The position numbers and the translations under genes were made by a program. From Macrocystis pyrifera (taxonomy: Eukaryota; Sar; Phaeophyceae; Laminariales; Laminariaceae), in NCBI GenBank assembly GCA_031763025.1, contig JASSKH010000004.1, forward strand, positions 2,976,001 to 3,040,000: a DNA stretch of 64,000 nucleotides, in the 5' to 3' direction. The number at the start of each line of letters is the position of its first letter. The stretch's first letter is position 1. Of the stretch, positions 41,372 to 55,756 are shown one piece after another. The notes under the pieces are model-generated. The model was not told the DNA's origin. It saw only the letters and a program-made list of their open reading frames with translations, and made no database searches.

Positions 41372-43116
41372 CTGCAGCGGGCGATGAAAGGGGTGCGACC
41401 AGAGATAAGGCTACATTGCACGCATCGGACATAAAGTCAATTTCCACAAAATTGATCTAGATCTATCAGGATATACAACTTTTTGATCCGGACATTCAGC
41501 TCACAGTGCTGGGAGGGATCCATACATTCTGCGTGATTTATGTTATGTTTCTGGAAGTGGATTGGGTAGGTTTAGCAATCTGGGAGAAGGAATCTTTAGG
41601 GTGTTTTTGACTTGAAATCTCATTGCGGCAAGACAGAATGAAGGGTGATTTAGATTGATCTAGATCGTGACCTGGCGTACGTATGCATTATTGATATGCT
41701 TGCTCCTGCGTGTCAACGTACATCACTCATTTGAATCAACCCTAAATTTAATTTGCGGAGCTGTCTGGGGTGTACAGTATTCACTCTGTATGAACATCGA
41801 CTGATTCGGATTCAGTTTTTTTTCGAAACAAACGGCTCTGACACTTCCGCATCCTAAACGTGGTATACACATAACGCGACGACGGCAGAAAAGGCACATC
41901 ACTCTGTATTTTGCTGTACGATTCCTGACGGGCTGCGGCGGTGTTCTTCTGCGTTGTTGACATTATTTTTCACTCCGACCGTTTTCGGAGCTAGATATTA
42001 TTCGACTACCTGTGCTGGTGGAAGCAAACAATCAGAACTGAACATGGTGTGCAGACGTACCGGATATATGCGATATACGTAGGTTTTTCATTTCCATTGT
42101 GGTCTCTGAATTTTGCGCCCTATCCCGTAAGAAAAAAAACGACAAGCGCGAAATTTATCACGGGTGTATGAAAAATGGTCAGCAGTCCGACTAATCGCAT
42201 GCTGCGCACGTGTCGAACATCCACTCTGTTGGAAATTTTGAACTCACCGGTAAGCAACGCATCTCGGAGGCACTATACTCTGGGTCAATGCATCTTGACC
42301 GGTTGAGCGCCTCGGAGGGATAACTATTAGAATACCGCTTATTATTACAATGCTCTACTCCTGTAGAATATTTGCTTCAGGACTACCGTAGTAGCGCACG
42401 TATATGTTGATCGGGTCGCGCGAACAAAGACCCTTGCAAGCAGTTTTCGGTTGAGATAAGGAGCCGCTCACGCACGGAGCTAAGAAAACACTGAACCACC
42501 TCCATGCCGTGGTATGTTGCGCAGACCCCCTTCCCCAAGCGATCCGGGCTGCTTCGTGGGGTGGATGCTCGTCAGTTTTAGTTATTGCCCCTAACGGTTT
42601 CTCTCTAGTGCAATAAAACGTAGATTTTCGTTAAATTTCTGTGTACAGTACCACGTTTTTCGATTACGGGCACATTCTACAATACATGGAGGTAGCGCGT
42701 TTTGGCCAAATGCTGTCTGACTGATGAGGTCCGGAAGTACTCAATAAGGTATGCCTTATCGTCGGAATATCATAATTTCGTGTTTGACGATACCAAACCC
42801 GTGGGATAGATCGTCGATCGGTTTGCACTTTTCTTCTTTCGTTTTTTGTCGGTTGGATCGTTTGAGGTGAGAAGCCTAGGAAAATTGGGGTGCAACCGCG
42901 CTATCGCAGCGCATGTATCTACGGGCAACTCAACCACCTTGAAATATGTGCGAATGAAGCTTGAATGTGTTCTTCCGCAACGTTCAAGGTTTAGTTTACC
43001 CCATCACCAAGTACTCCTACTATTCGCGCCAGAAAAATGGAATCATTTAACAAAATTCCGCACTCAGAGTGCATCGACGGACACTTACGTACGGCCACAT
43101 GATGCGGCAAGCTCAC

Positions 43117-43523
43117 CTACTCCCACCGCAAATACGACTATGCCCTCAGCCCTGGCGGCGTCTGCTGCTGCTGTGGTGTCGGCGATGCTGTTGCTTTGCC
43201 CGTTGGTGATGACGATCATGAACGAAGCGCTTGCAGGGTTAGTGCCTAGGAGCCGAGTGCCTTCATCGATGCCGACGGACGTGACGGTCCCCGTCCCACC
43301 TTGGACGTCAGCATCGGCAAAGTCGTTGAATTCTTGAGAGGAGGAGAAACGTACCAGAGGAGACTAAAGAGCCTGCGTACTGCACGTAGGAGGCTGTCCC
43401 CCCGTTGTCGAACAGGTTGCGTGCGGCAAAAGCGGCTACGGAGTCCTCGGCGAAGCCCTGCTCCAGCGCGAAGTCCGCGCTGCTAATGCTGCCTGACCCG
43501 TCCAGGACGATGGCGAGGTTGAC
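43117..43523 (-). pseudogene. vWA exon with +1 frameshift (right copy)
   Basis: 407 bp against 406 in the left arm. GGAGAAACGTACC here corresponds to GGAGAACGTACC there, so the reading frame is lost about 45 codons after the MIDAS DGSGS motif. Splice sites are unchanged. Confidence 0.85.
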
Positions 43524-46500
43524 CTGTCAGAGGGCACCAGCAAACGCAGACCAGAAACAGTAAGGTGTACCAGTGAGGGCGTTAGACCTTGCGCTTAGGG
43601 CTCAATGGTCTTCGTGGGCTCCTTCTTTCGAGGTGGTTTTGAGTGATCAACGTTGAAACTCGTGATATACGTAGTATTAAATTGTCGGATGGCAATAATA
43701 ATATTGGAACATATATATGGATGGACGGCATCCCCACGATACGATATCATCTCCAAGCAAGTGAACTTTTTTTATTCATACCACGTATTCCGTGCCTCAT
43801 ATATGTACGACTATCAATATGCATGGGTGCCCTGGTCCGTCTGATGACGGTGGCGATGCCGCTGCTGCTTCTATTTCAGAAAGTTTGAGCCTTTTTTTCT
43901 CTCGTACGCATTAACTAGTATTCAGGAGGGCCGTCGGTCGTAAAATGCTTTCGCCGAATAGGCGGACTCTACCATAGCCCGCATTGAACTAGCATTTCGC
44001 CAGGTACTGGGCGGTATTCAGTGTGTTCGAGGTTCAATACTGTTGAGAACTCTTGCGTTCTTCGCAGATTGTTGTATTTTTGATTCTGCGAACATTGGGA
44101 TATACCCTATATTTAAGATGTTCCATAGAGCGAGCGCTAGGATGTGCGCAATAGACTCGACGATAGATGTCGCGAACACTGAACTAAACGCATCATGTTC
44201 GAGATTTGATACCGCAATTTCTGGGCTGTCTGCAATAATACCACTGAATTCTGATGTTGCAAATTGGTGTTTTTTTGGTGTTTTTGTATATGGTGGCCGG
44301 TATTTGATCTGTTGTAATTTTGTTGGAATAATAACGCAGAATTCTGATGTTGCATTTGATGTTTTTTTGGCATTTTGTATGTTGTGGCTGGTATTTGATG
44401 GGCCGTACTTTGATTGGATTACAGTAGTGCGGTGTCGCGGCTGCACCGTCATGGTACGTATGACCTCGTGTTTGGCCGCGGTTCAGGGGGATGGCGGCGT
44501 GCACACAAGGAGAAGACAGCCGTCTCTCGCCGTGTCGACCCCGTGCACGCGACGACGACAGCACAAAGTGCAGGGCCGGATGCGATATGAAGGATCGTTG
44601 AAATCGTATTTTCTTTTATGTTGTTATTTTGTTCGACGCCTGTTTCGTCCTCCGGCAGTGCGAAACGGCGAACGTCTGAACTGGAATCTGCGAAAATGAC
44701 GAGTTGTTTGCGCCCCAACGAAAAAACAGTGTATACATGTTAACTAGCATGAAAAAAAAGGCCCCCCAGAATGTTTCCTCCGAGACGGAAAAAAAAACAA
44801 ACATCCCTTACGCGGAACAAACCCAGTTCTCGCTATGTTGTTCACCTTGAACGAAAAAGAGCGGGTGGAGGTAAACAAGCGTTGCGTGGGTATGCACTCG
44901 CAGCTACAGGCGGATGCTGCCTTGGGCGAATGCTTGGCGCGATGTGTGGGCCAGCGCATCATTTGTTCGCCTTTTTTCGACCCTGCTTTGTGAGTACATT
45001 GGTGTCATGAATTGATTGCTTCATTCAACAATTCTGGTTTTTAGGAACCGCAAGCAAAATGACCACATACCCGGTACATGATTTCATGATTTATTTTTTG
45101 ATGTTGTACGCTCGACGCGTATCATACCTATACCGCACAACACGCGAGAGAACACACCTGCTCGGACCATTTTCAAAGCGGGGATTCCGGACAACGAGTC
45201 TATGCAAACTTCTCGACGACGTCTTTCCGAAGCCACCATTTTCGTTGTGTGTGTCCCCCATGTTTTGGGGGAAACTGGGTCTGTAAATTCGTCTCCTGGC
45301 TGGGTGTCATCTTGTGTGATACTAGTATACGGTTTAGGTACTGTCGGGTTATTATGGTACGAGTACGTCAATTTTTACGAGCTTAACTGGTGCCGTACGT
45401 ATTGCCCGTGCAGGGCTATTTGTCCAATTTGACATCGGTGCTCGTATAACCTATGAAATATGGTGAATCAAAAGCTAAAACGTCCTCGGTCGTGATCGTC
45501 AACGTTGGAAACATAACAGCCGATCGAAAACGAGACTTACATAATTCCAAGTAAATTATATGGGTAGGCCCGAAATCGCATCCCAAAATCTATCATAATC
45601 CTGCTAAAAATCGATTGTTGTTCACAAATTCAGGACTTATCTCGCGTCATGCCGTTTCGTTCGAAAACGAAGCTCGGTTCTACCTGTAGAATGGTTAGCG
45701 GAAGGGTTTCTCGCTATTTTTTTAGGAATTAACTAGATAAAATTCAAGAGCAATTGGTTTTCACGTGACGGTCTTCCGCCAGATTAATCGTCACATGTCT
45801 CTTTTTCTACGAACGAAAAACAGTTCTACGTGGGCAATTGCAATAATAGCTCTCAAAATCCTCTCAAATATACGGCTGCTGAACAAAGCACCTCAATGCA
45901 AATGTAATATATGAAACGCTTCTGTTTCATTGATCGTAAAGGGTCAAGCATTCAACATAGAAACAATGATACAGAATTACCTTCGCAGGATGAGAGCGTT
46001 TCGGACGTGTTTGGGGTGTTGACAGAGGTGTTGAAACTAAGGTTCTCATCTGCAGAAAAACGTGTATATGGTGCTGGGGAAAAGTTCGATTTCTACACCT
46101 GCTTAGACTATTGGCAGTGGGGTGGATCTTCGTATACCCTATAGTAGTATTACGCACCGTAGAATAGCACATGTTACTGCTATTATGTAATATTGGTCCC
46201 GAAGTGGTCACTAGCCATCCAGCCCCAAAGCGCGATCACGTTTAATCAAGATTTAACACTAATTCAGGAGTCAGAAGTTCATCGAGCGCATTAGACATGA
46301 CCTGTGCTGATGGTTCTGTCCACTGTACGTGCAACAGCAAACGTAAACAGGTGCTTACAGACGACAGCAGCAGCACTATCGTATGAACTACCAGCGGTAT
46401 AGCTCTAATAATTTTCTACTTTTTAAATGCATGGAGTAGGCTCTGCTGCTGTGCATGTCGTCCAGCCTCAACCGTTTAAATCAAGGGATCACCAACCTAA

Positions 46501-46646
46501 TACGCAGTCGATCATCGAGCGCAGTAGATTGACCATTGCATATTTACGAACCTACCGCGTCCGACATTCGCGTTCATTCACACCAGCGGTGTTAAGTATA
46601 AGCTACCAGGTATTCTATGAGAGGAAATTCATTACAACCGCAGGGG

Positions 46647-46649
<3 letters not shown>

Positions 46650-46693
<44 letters not shown>
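46650..46693. repeat. Poly-G tract (44 bp)
   Basis: Counterpart of the 100-bp poly-C tract at 17249-17348, seen from the other strand. The length difference of 56 bp is one of the larger indels between the arms. Confidence 0.9.
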
Positions 46694-46694
<1 letters not shown>

Positions 46695-46815
46695 GGGAAG
46701 GGAGGCGGGGGAGGTGATATGCGCCCAACAGGCTGACGCCTGGGTATGGCCATCATCGTCATGATGCGCTCCTTTTTTTAGGACCAAAGTAACTAGTATA
46801 GTACCACGCGGGCTA

Positions 46816-46920
46816 TTACGGAGGTACATAGTTAATAGGACCTATGGTATACATAAAAACCTATATATTTACCAATTTTTACTAACAAAATTTGGTCCCG
46901 TTAACTATGGAGCCCCGTAA
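46816..46920. mobile_element. MITE copy 1, right-arm counterpart
   Basis: Same insertion as 17023-17127 at the same site, TA-flanked, so this MITE was present before the arms separated. Confidence 0.85.
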
Positions 46921-47204
46921 TAGTACCAGTGCCTGCCTGTCACTTGTCTAACAGTCCCGCCCCTTGTTGTCCGTTTTTTCCTTTGTTTCCTTCTCTTTTT
47001 CCGTCTTTCCTTTTTTCCCCTTTGCCCCTCTTCATGTCTCTGCATCTCGTTCTTTTGGCTTTTTGCTGTGGGTTTTTCTTTTTTGGTTTACTTCGTCGTC
47101 TTCCTTTTCGTTTCTCGTCTATATATGTAGATACTGTAGGTACATTGTGTCTCTGTCTGGTGTTCTTGGCAGCGGAGTCAATGTGTTTGTTTGATTTGGT
47201 TCTG

Positions 47205-47212
47205 GTCTCTGT
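47205..47212. other. Empty target site of the LTR retrotransposon
   Basis: The reverse complement reads AACAGAGACCAGAACC, the left-arm flanks joined with a single AGACC. It shows that the element at 11045-16727 was never here. Confidence 0.93.
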
Positions 47213-48817
47213 TCTACACCCCCAGCGCGGCTCGCGAGCCTGCAATCTGCAAAAAATCTACGCATTCTCTCTTGTGTGTTTCTTTTCCTTTCTTCCTTGA
47301 ATTGTTCATTTTTCTCTCTATTCTCTTTGTAATTTATGACTTATTAACCTATGCCAAACCGGCGTCCCCGGTGACTTGGTAGGTGGTCCGCGAGCCTATC
47401 AAGATCAATTTCTTGGGTTCGATTGTCTCTGAGTGCATGCTCGTAGGGACTTTTTCTTTCACATTATTGATCAGCGGAAAGCGAGAGAGCGTGAGTTAGC
47501 TGTACATTCGATGAAAATCGACGAGCAGTGGGAATGCTGAACCATATGCGCGACAAAAAATAAAGGCACGTGCCGGGGGGGAGAAAAGGACGACACATGT
47601 GACCACGGCTTGTCCAGAAGATCGCTGAGGGTAATACCTGGGAAGTAAAAGTGATGATTAAAAAAAAAAAAAATGGGAAAGCGAAGTATCAATAAAAAGT
47701 TTGAATCTTAAAAAGATACCCGCCAAAAAAAAATAGAACACGCCTCCTGTGGGCACGTTTAGAAAAAAACAAAGTTGCCAACTTTTGGAAAAACTTGAAA
47801 AAAGCAAATCTGGGGCCGATGTTGGGCCAAGATCGGCTTGAGAAAAACTCAGGCCGATCTTTGGTTCGAAGCGGCGAGATTCCGAGTCCTCGACAGACAT
47901 CGATAGACAAAACCAACAATTGCGTCATGATTTCTGAACGGAGTGCGCTCGTTAGGGGCTCCGACCCAGCAACGTGGACAAATTTGACGAGCACGATGTA
48001 TCTGCACTCTATTAATAGAGCTCCTCCATAATACGCCGCTGGTAGTACTACTGTTTGTACGATTCGTTCGCACCGTTCGGTCTGCCGTGACTGTGGGTTG
48101 TCCCACCGGTCGATTTATTGCTGGCAGCCTGCAACCACCTTTGTTTGTCGCTCGCCGACGCAAATGTCCGTTTTTCTTGAATTCGTTATGCTCGGGGTGT
48201 GGTACTACGTACTGCACTGTAGGGCCAATACCTCGTAGTATTTACATCCTACCTGGCTGTTGTGAGACGTTGTGCAGGGTTTGTCAAAAGTGCAGATCAA
48301 ACCCTATGAAATACGTGGTCAGACCACGCAGGTTGTATGTCGTACGGCTGCCACCCGGCAACATGAGGTTGACTCATACAGGTGAGGATTGTAAGTTTCC
48401 TAAACTCTCTGGATCACATTTTTCAAGCGGGAATCGAATATTTGTCCGAGGTGTGCATGGATACGTACTGGGTTGTGTGTAAGGTCGAAAATGAGGCCGA
48501 CCTTAAGTGAGCAGGCCAGCGAATGCAAGCGCAAACAGTGTCAAGATGATTTGTTGGCGTTAGCACGTCGCCCGAAGTATATACTTGTACATCATGCATG
48601 TATTCGTATACGTGCTGTGAGGGAGCGCTGCTAAAGATAAACTGAATCGCACAACAGGGTACAGCGGCGGCGGGGTACCCAGAATGTAGCCAGGTACAAC
48701 AGTACCACAGTAGCTATTATATGATGTGGGGAGTCAAGCGGAAATTATTCAGAACCAATCCTATCGTGCTAAAAATCACTTAGTCTAGTCATTCACTCAT
48801 CATGCACTCACACTCAC

Positions 48818-48996
48818 TCATCGTATTAGCCGCTACCGTCGTCTCTCCTTCCAGAGTGAACGTCAAGGTAGCATCTTCGCACGGACAAGATGAAAAGTCC
48901 GTGGCATTGAGCTGAACCAAGATGATTGGCCCATGACACCGGCAACAGAAAGCGCGCCCAGCGCACCCACCAGAGCTTTACCTTGGACAACGTCAT
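48818..48996 (-). pseudogene. Signal-peptide exon with a 1-bp deletion (right copy)
   Basis: The left arm reads CTTGGGTTCAGC and this copy reads CTTGGTTCAGC, which shifts the frame just after the predicted cleavage site. The ATG context and the GTGAGT donor are identical to the left copy. Confidence 0.7.
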
Positions 48997-49728
48997 CGCG
49001 CGACTTACGGCAGTCCTCACGTATGTTGTGCTTTTGTTTACGCCCAGTCCTGTTCGACGGGGAAGGGAGGAGGCGAGGCGGGGGTATGTCTTCTGCGGCT
49101 GTGTTGTCAAAGTCGACGGCGTATATATTATTCGTAAGAGCTGTCCCACAGCATCAGCATTTTATGCGCATTTATGTGCGTGCCGGAATTTATTTGCCTC
49201 TATAACGCAAATCAAATACAAGTTGTGTGCATGTCATATTGTAGGAGTGTGTGGGCGCTGTAGAATTATATATATTGGTCAAATTCTTACAGTACGTAAC
49301 GTGTTTAGTGGTACGGTAAATTCATTATTGGAATCTTAATCTTCCCTTGAAGGCCAAAAAACACGTACGAACTGCATTGCGGCCACGAGAGGCCATATCA
49401 TCAAGTAACCACTGCTGTTGTCTGCACCATGCATATTATTTGCTGCTACGTACGAGTAGAAGGAGTTTGTCGTCAAGATATCTGAAGCATATACTGCTGT
49501 GTAGTAGTCCACCACACCACAACTCCAAAGAAGCGCAGAAAGAGCAGTAGCAGTGGAGCAGGCTTTCTTTTGCTGTTGACTCCATGCTTCCTTCTAAGTT
49601 TCGGGGGTCTTTGTGAGTCATCGGGGATCGACGTTGAAGACCATCATGCTGCCCATACATGCCTGTCTGGTCGGCTGGAAAAAATAGTAGTAAAAAGGCC
49701 GAAAATACCACTTACTTGTGCATCCTAT

Positions 49729-50128
49729 GGCCCATGACGGGGAAGCCGCAAACGTTTTCTGCGAATTCCGGGATGTTTCTTCGAAACAAGTACCCATAGT
49801 TCGGTTGCCAAAAACGACAAGCACTCTATGAGCTAGGATCCTTAGCGGTGTTTTTGACTTAAAAATTGAGTTGTACGACCAACAAGAAATCTCGACTGCT
49901 TGTGTCTAATCTCGACTGTATCTGCCCCAAGACGGGAAGCCACAACAAACGTTTTGTGCAGATTCGCGGATGTTTCTTCAATGCAAGCCTTCTTAGTTCG
50001 GTTGCCCGAAAATACAAGTAAAATAAGTGGAACATATCGCTTGTCGTGTGCATCCGAAAAAGACCAATGGCCCAAGACGAGAAGCCACAAACGTTTTCTG
50101 CTGATAGATTCGGTTGCCAGAAAAGACA
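49729..50128 (-). repeat. Three diverged 85-bp repeats, right-arm counterpart
   Basis: Mirror of 8117-8515, with the same GGCAACCGAA and AAACGTTTG blocks on the minus strand. Confidence 0.7.
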
Positions 50129-50432
50129 AACAACACCCGAAGCTCGCGTCAGCTGTACTGCTGTACGTATCACAGAAGGATCGTATGATACGACTGGTAT
50201 ACTTGGCAGGGGGTAAATTGTCGGTAAAACGTGACGATTACAGGTTCTGAATCCTGGCAGAGGGGTAAATTTCCCGAAAACGTGACGATTACAACAACAA
50301 CAGATAGATTCTGAAACCGTCACTGCAGGATTCGGGGACAATAATTACGCAGCTTGCAAAGTTGAGTATCAACTAACTATTTAATCACTCGATCTTCGTA
50401 CAGGTGACGTATTTCAAAATTTATAATATATG

Positions 50433-51832
50433 CTGTTTCAGTGCGCGAAATGGTACTGGCCGAAATCAATTGGAAATCGAACCAGCTGTAAGTATTATCG
50501 TCTCGTCGACCCTGGTGGCATCCAGGGGAGTCTCTGGCCAGTAGTCAATCGCTAGGGAAATAATGGGAAACGCGCGCGGTTCACGCAGCTTGCAAAGTTG
50601 AGTATCGACCGATCTGCTGATCGGTTGAACTCACAGCTGACGTGCTTTCTTAGTTTCTTATAAAATCATCAAGCTCTCGAAGACGGCCCCAAGCGGTAGC
50701 TCGAGCGACTCTTAATTAAATTTAAAGTGGAGGGCAATGGTCACTGCAGTGCTCCCCATTGTCAATTTTCGACCTTCCGGGGGCTCAAGTAGCGCCGGAG
50801 GAGACACGAACCACGAGGGTTAATCATTTCTGCTCTGGGCAGATACATGTATGTATCGGGCTTCCTTGTAGTTGCTTTCAAGAATTCGGTGTTTTATGAC
50901 CAACTACTATGCAGTACGTGATATACCGGTATGAACGATGTACCAATAGCAGGATCCGTAGCTTGGTACTGCTGCGATATGAAAATCCAGATACAACATG
51001 CCAAATAATCCTAATCATACGTTCTTGGTCATTCTTTTACTGCTGTGGGTACATTCATGCACAAGCAAGGATCTACAAAATCCTCCAATCAAGATCCGGA
51101 CCATATTCAAGGACCGGACTTCGTTGAGATTCGGAATGATCAACACGACAGGAGGCTGTAGAGTGACGCACGCGTTCAGTTTTAGCCTTTGTTTCCATCT
51201 TCTTGCATCGTGTGCAGGGCGAGCTTTGGGATCCAGCTCTCGTGATCGTATTGCCTGGTAGAACGTCTGAGATGGAACAAGGAGCTGTAGGATCGAAATG
51301 CGCCACTCGCTAGCCTGCCTGCAGAAAACACGAACATCACCTCCTGTGCTGTTGGATCACCTTCTGCTATTTTACAGGTGTGTGCTTGCTGTGTTTTTCA
51401 TATATCTAGAGCAGAAGAGGCCAAGGACATGTACGATAGTGAGATTCATCAAAAACACGTACTTGTACGTCAAGACCTGCTGCAACATTTACAGGGAGTA
51501 CTAAGAAATTACCGGTGTCTTGGTGTGTATGTCACGTGTGAACTGCTGTAAACCAACTTTCGACTGTCTTGTGTACCCCGGGCCTCACGTGTCGATCTGC
51601 TGTTTCAGTGCGCGAAATGGTACAGGCCGAAATCAATTGGAAATCGAACCAGCTGTAAGTATTATCGTCTCGTCGACCCTGGTGGCATCCAGGGGAGTCT
51701 CTGGCCAGTAGTCAATCGCGAGGGAAATAATGGAAAACGCGCGCGGTTCACGCAGCTTGCAAAGTTGAGTATCGACCGATCTGCCGATCGGTTGAACTCA
51801 CAGCTGACGTGCTTTCTTAGTTTCTTTTAAAA
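50433..51832. mobile_element. TRIM-like element, right-arm counterpart
   Basis: Terminal direct repeats 50433-50665 and 51600-51832, flanked by AATATATG at 50425-50432 and 51833-51840. One base shorter than the left copy. No coding content. Confidence 0.65.
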
Positions 51833-51851
51833 AATATATGTATACTGTGGT

Positions 51852-52221
51852 TTCCAGGTTCTCGACCAGACCGCCGCATGGGTATTGTCCCGCGGAGGTC
51901 CCACCATTCGCCGAGGTCGTGGATATCCGTATATCTTATTGTACGACTGTGGTCATCCATATTCCATGACTATTTGTTGTCGTCAGCAGAGATGTCGTCA
52001 GCAGTGACATTATTGTCCCGTGACAAGTAGTCACTGCGGATTGGAATGCAAGGCCCGTGCCTCGCACACACTCTCTCTTCCTCTTCCATCATCGTTGATG
52101 GTTGCTCGTGAGATCGTCCGTACCGATCCTATACCAAAACCTGGCGTGTCCTACACGCTACACCCTCTAAGAAAGGGAAGTGCCACAGATGTCGAGTCGA
52201 ATCTGGGGGTCCTCCCCACAT
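51852..52221 (+). repeat. Dispersed repeat copy 2 (about 370 bp)
   Basis: Counterpart of 6022-6392, from TTCCAGGTTCTCGACCAG to CCTCCCCACAT. Closely similar to 60296-60662. Confidence 0.85.
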
Positions 52222-55062
52222 TTGGCGTCGACGAAGGCTCGCGCCTGTGGCCGTTCTTGTTTTCTCGTGAAAACACACAGGAGGTTCGGTATTTTTCTTC
52301 ACATCGTACGAAGAAAAACACGAAAGAAAAAAAAATCAAAGAGGACACGAGTCAGTGTTTCGTAGACTGAGTAAACTACCCCTTTCATCGTTGCGATCTA
52401 TGGAAGGCGCCCTTCGCCACGCTCATCGTTGACAAGCGAAGAACGCTCTTCAATCGCTATGGGCCGTGGTTCTACCCGTCTTCTGGTATACGGTATGCTC
52501 AAGCCGCGTTGGGTAAGCCTTCGGTGGCGAGTAGATCTATCGTATACTACTGTTGTTTGTTTCTTCCGCTGTACGTATCAGTGAAACAAACACGTTCGGT
52601 TCGTTATGTCTATCTGCCAGTAGATATTTTCGTTTTGTCGATTTCAGGTAGGTGTTTGTCTGCAGAGTCTTCTGTGAACCCACCTGGAGCGCTAACGCTA
52701 CGTAGCATAAGCGCTGGTTCTGCGTATAACCACCGACGAAACACCCCGTTCTAGTTTCATCCACCAATAACAGCGCTCTGCCCTCGTTAGGCAGGTACAT
52801 ACCATTGGTTCGTTGGACTGGTAAAATCTCTTCTGTTCCTTCTTGTTGTTCTGTTGTGGTAATTTCGTAATTTTTCACTTATTGTATGCATCGTACAAGG
52901 GAACACAACACACAAGACTTTGAAGCACAGGTAGAGTTGGTACAATCGTTACGTATCATTGTTTCGCGTGCTGTCGCTGGGCCGCAGCAGCGCAGTGGTT
53001 GCATTCGTCACCGTGAGTACAACTGCCGACGTGCTCTCTCCCCTTCGTACGGGGGGGGCAGCACGGTAATCGCCACTTCTTTGGCAGATCTGCGTGGGGA
53101 GTCTAGCTGTTTGTACCCTTTTCTATCCCATGCAGAGGTCATATTTCGTACGTTGACCTGTCTGGCCAAAGTTGAGCAAACAACTCTTATTCTGCTAGTT
53201 GGAGAGTTCGTGGTTGTTGCACACATAAACGACTAAATAAAAATAAAACGGAATGCCGCGAAGAGGAGCTTGTCGCGTATGCGCGACCGAACGTACAAGG
53301 TCAGTACGAAATATCAGGCAGCCGTCTTGCTTGATAAATGGTATTCGTGTGTACCATTCAGCTCGACTCGGTCCCCATGCAACAGCATGATGTGATAGGC
53401 GCATTCCGTACTCGGCACCATCGCTATTAATTGACTCTCGTTCAGGTACTCGTACGTACTCGTGTACGCGTGGTACTCATACAGTCAGTCTGCCTGGTGG
53501 TCGATTTATGTTTTTATTTTTTCCGTTTCGTCTCGTATTTTTACGATTTTCTTTGGTCCTTTGGGAAATAATTGCGCCATTCAATTGCATATCGCATAAA
53601 ATATGTTCGCGGATTTCCGTCCTGTTCGATTTGGTCGACAGAAAGAGCAAAGAAACCCTCATACAGTCCAAAAAGCAGTACCGCAGAACGATATTGTATG
53701 TCGCAATCTCACCGCATTTTGGCAATCGTATTGTCACTACAGAGTACTACGTAGTACTTACACTACTGCTGTATGGATTGAGGGACCACTACCACTAGTT
53801 CGACAGTGAGTTAATACAGCAGTATAAAACTCGTCGTTGGCCGAATATAGGAGGTAGTCTATCAGACTGACTCACAGTCATATTTACCTGTACAACAGTA
53901 CTCGTACGTACAAGTATGTAGCTTGTGCGGTACACGTTGGATGCATGACATAAAGGCTCCGTGGCCCAACAATGTGCACTTCGTTGCGTGCCGTAAATCG
54001 TTGGACGCTTGAAGTCGTGGCATATTATGTCACTATCCGTTGCATTAGGCGATATTCCTCGCCGTACAGCACCAGTCGTCTCACTTTCAGCAGCGCATGG
54101 AAACACGTGCTGAAGTATGTACAGCATGCCGAAAGTTTGCGAAATTATGATGATTTGTGGCGGAGCCATCGTTGGCACGTTACATATATATGTAAAACCG
54201 TTACAAGTATCATGATGTGGTCATTTCAACTGTGAGTGCTATCAGAAAATGAGATGTTCTGCGAAGAGCGAGCTATCGTAACTCGCACCGTTTTCACATG
54301 GCTAGCAATAATTATAGATGGTTTGGTTGCTATATCAATAGCTAATCCATCTTCCGAATATCTTACCCTGTACATACGTGTATAGGTGCAGAGATTGTCA
54401 AATTCGTCGTCAAGTGTTTCGGTAGCGTCTCCAGCTCAACTGCACGTGCAGACTGTCATAGCAGCAGAATCATCCATAACACCGACCGGCATAATTGCAG
54501 CTGTGTGTGCTGAAATCGTAGCACCGTTGTCTAAAGTACTTGTTGACTCCACGTTCTTGATGATCAATTGTCAGCAACTAACTTAAGATATCTGCGCAAA
54601 TATTATCTCGTTTTCTTTTCGTTGTCTCGAGCGGAGTTTGGCAAGTGTGTCACGGCCGGAACAGTATTCCCCTCCCCCCGTTTTCTGGAGTACAACATTG
54701 CTATGTTCGGCGGTGCCCAGTTCCATCAGCGCGACTGTTGTACAGAGCGCTTACTGGCACGTTGTCGTTCCCCCCGATCACAGCTTTTCTACCACATTTT
54801 TGTGGCAAGCACTCTCCTACACATTTACACCGTGTGGTGTTCGTAGTAATGAATGATCTGTGAGTCTTCACAAAATGCACAAATATCGTCGAGTCATATT
54901 ATCGAGGTGCTAATTGTCGTGGGCAACTCCCGAGTTTGTCCACAACTCGAAAGTTTCAATCTTTGACGACAGTGTTCGTGGCTCGGCAAACAACTAGTAG
55001 CCGTCGAGATTAGCGGACGGTCCTAAATCGGTTGTATATTTAGGCCACGTAAATTCTGCTCG

Positions 55063-55575
55063 ATGAGTATACCAGTTGGGGGAATCGTGGCAAGCACTCG
55101 AAAAGCTGTCAAACCCCATTTGCACCAAAGATTGTCGTTTTGTTTTTATGTGTGGTTAATGTCTCACGGCGGTTCGTTGTCAAAGTTCGCCGAAGTAACC
55201 GCACCGCTCGCTGAACTCGCCGGTACATATAAGGATGTTGCTGCCCGGACACATATTACAAAGCCTGGACAACGCGCAAAATACGCGTTTGCCCACATCA
55301 AGCGTTTACTGATGGTGGCTTCCGTGTTCAAGATCCTTACTATTACTACAGTCAGGTATCGTACATACATGTAGTGATATGAAACCGTTGTCGCACTCGC
55401 TTATTATTAATGGCGAGCGTACTCTATCGAGAGGGACGTTGCGATGATTGTTGATCATAAACCTCCTGACCCATCCATATCACAATTAGACATGTATATT
55501 TTCAGTATGCTAAATCGTTGGAGTATCGTTCTTCAGACTTCCAACTTTACCGTTCAGCATATAAAAAGGAATATT
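55063..55575 (+). pseudogene. Gypsy RT/RNase H fragment (right copy)
   Basis: SKFAEVTAPLAELAG and AFAHIKRLL (55063-55374) are followed, in another frame, by VDHKPPDPSISQLDMYIF and LNRWSIVLQTSNFTVQHIKR (about 55448-55570). These correspond to the end of the RNase H domain, where DH-L is followed by RW---L--F-F-I-Y--G in intact elements. Confidence 0.65.
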
Positions 55576-55756
55576 GTTTTTTTTGTTTCCCTATACATAA
55601 TACCGAGCGTTTGACGTAGTGGAGAATTAACGTTTGCTTGGAGTGGTGGCCGTAAGTTATATTCTCACAGCGTCTGAGGGAAAGACTCTACCGTTTGGCT
55701 AGCCACGCACCATTCAGGGCTCCTCTCAATCCTCGTAGAGCGAAATATTCGCTGAT

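Larger units (their letters stand above)
37069..48996 (-). pseudogene. vWA-WSC gene, right copy (frameshifted)
   Basis: Mirror of the left gene on the minus strand, with the same exons and splice sites: 48818-48996 (signal peptide), 43117-43523 (vWA), 41285-41371, 38938-39581, 37634-37688 and 37069-37205. Two single-base changes break it. An extra A near 43349 makes the vWA exon 407 bp instead of 406. A G is also missing near 48922 in the signal-peptide exon (GG instead of GGG before TTCAGC). The WSC part is intact. It is either a decayed duplicate, an allele, or a haplotig with base errors. Confidence 0.8.
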
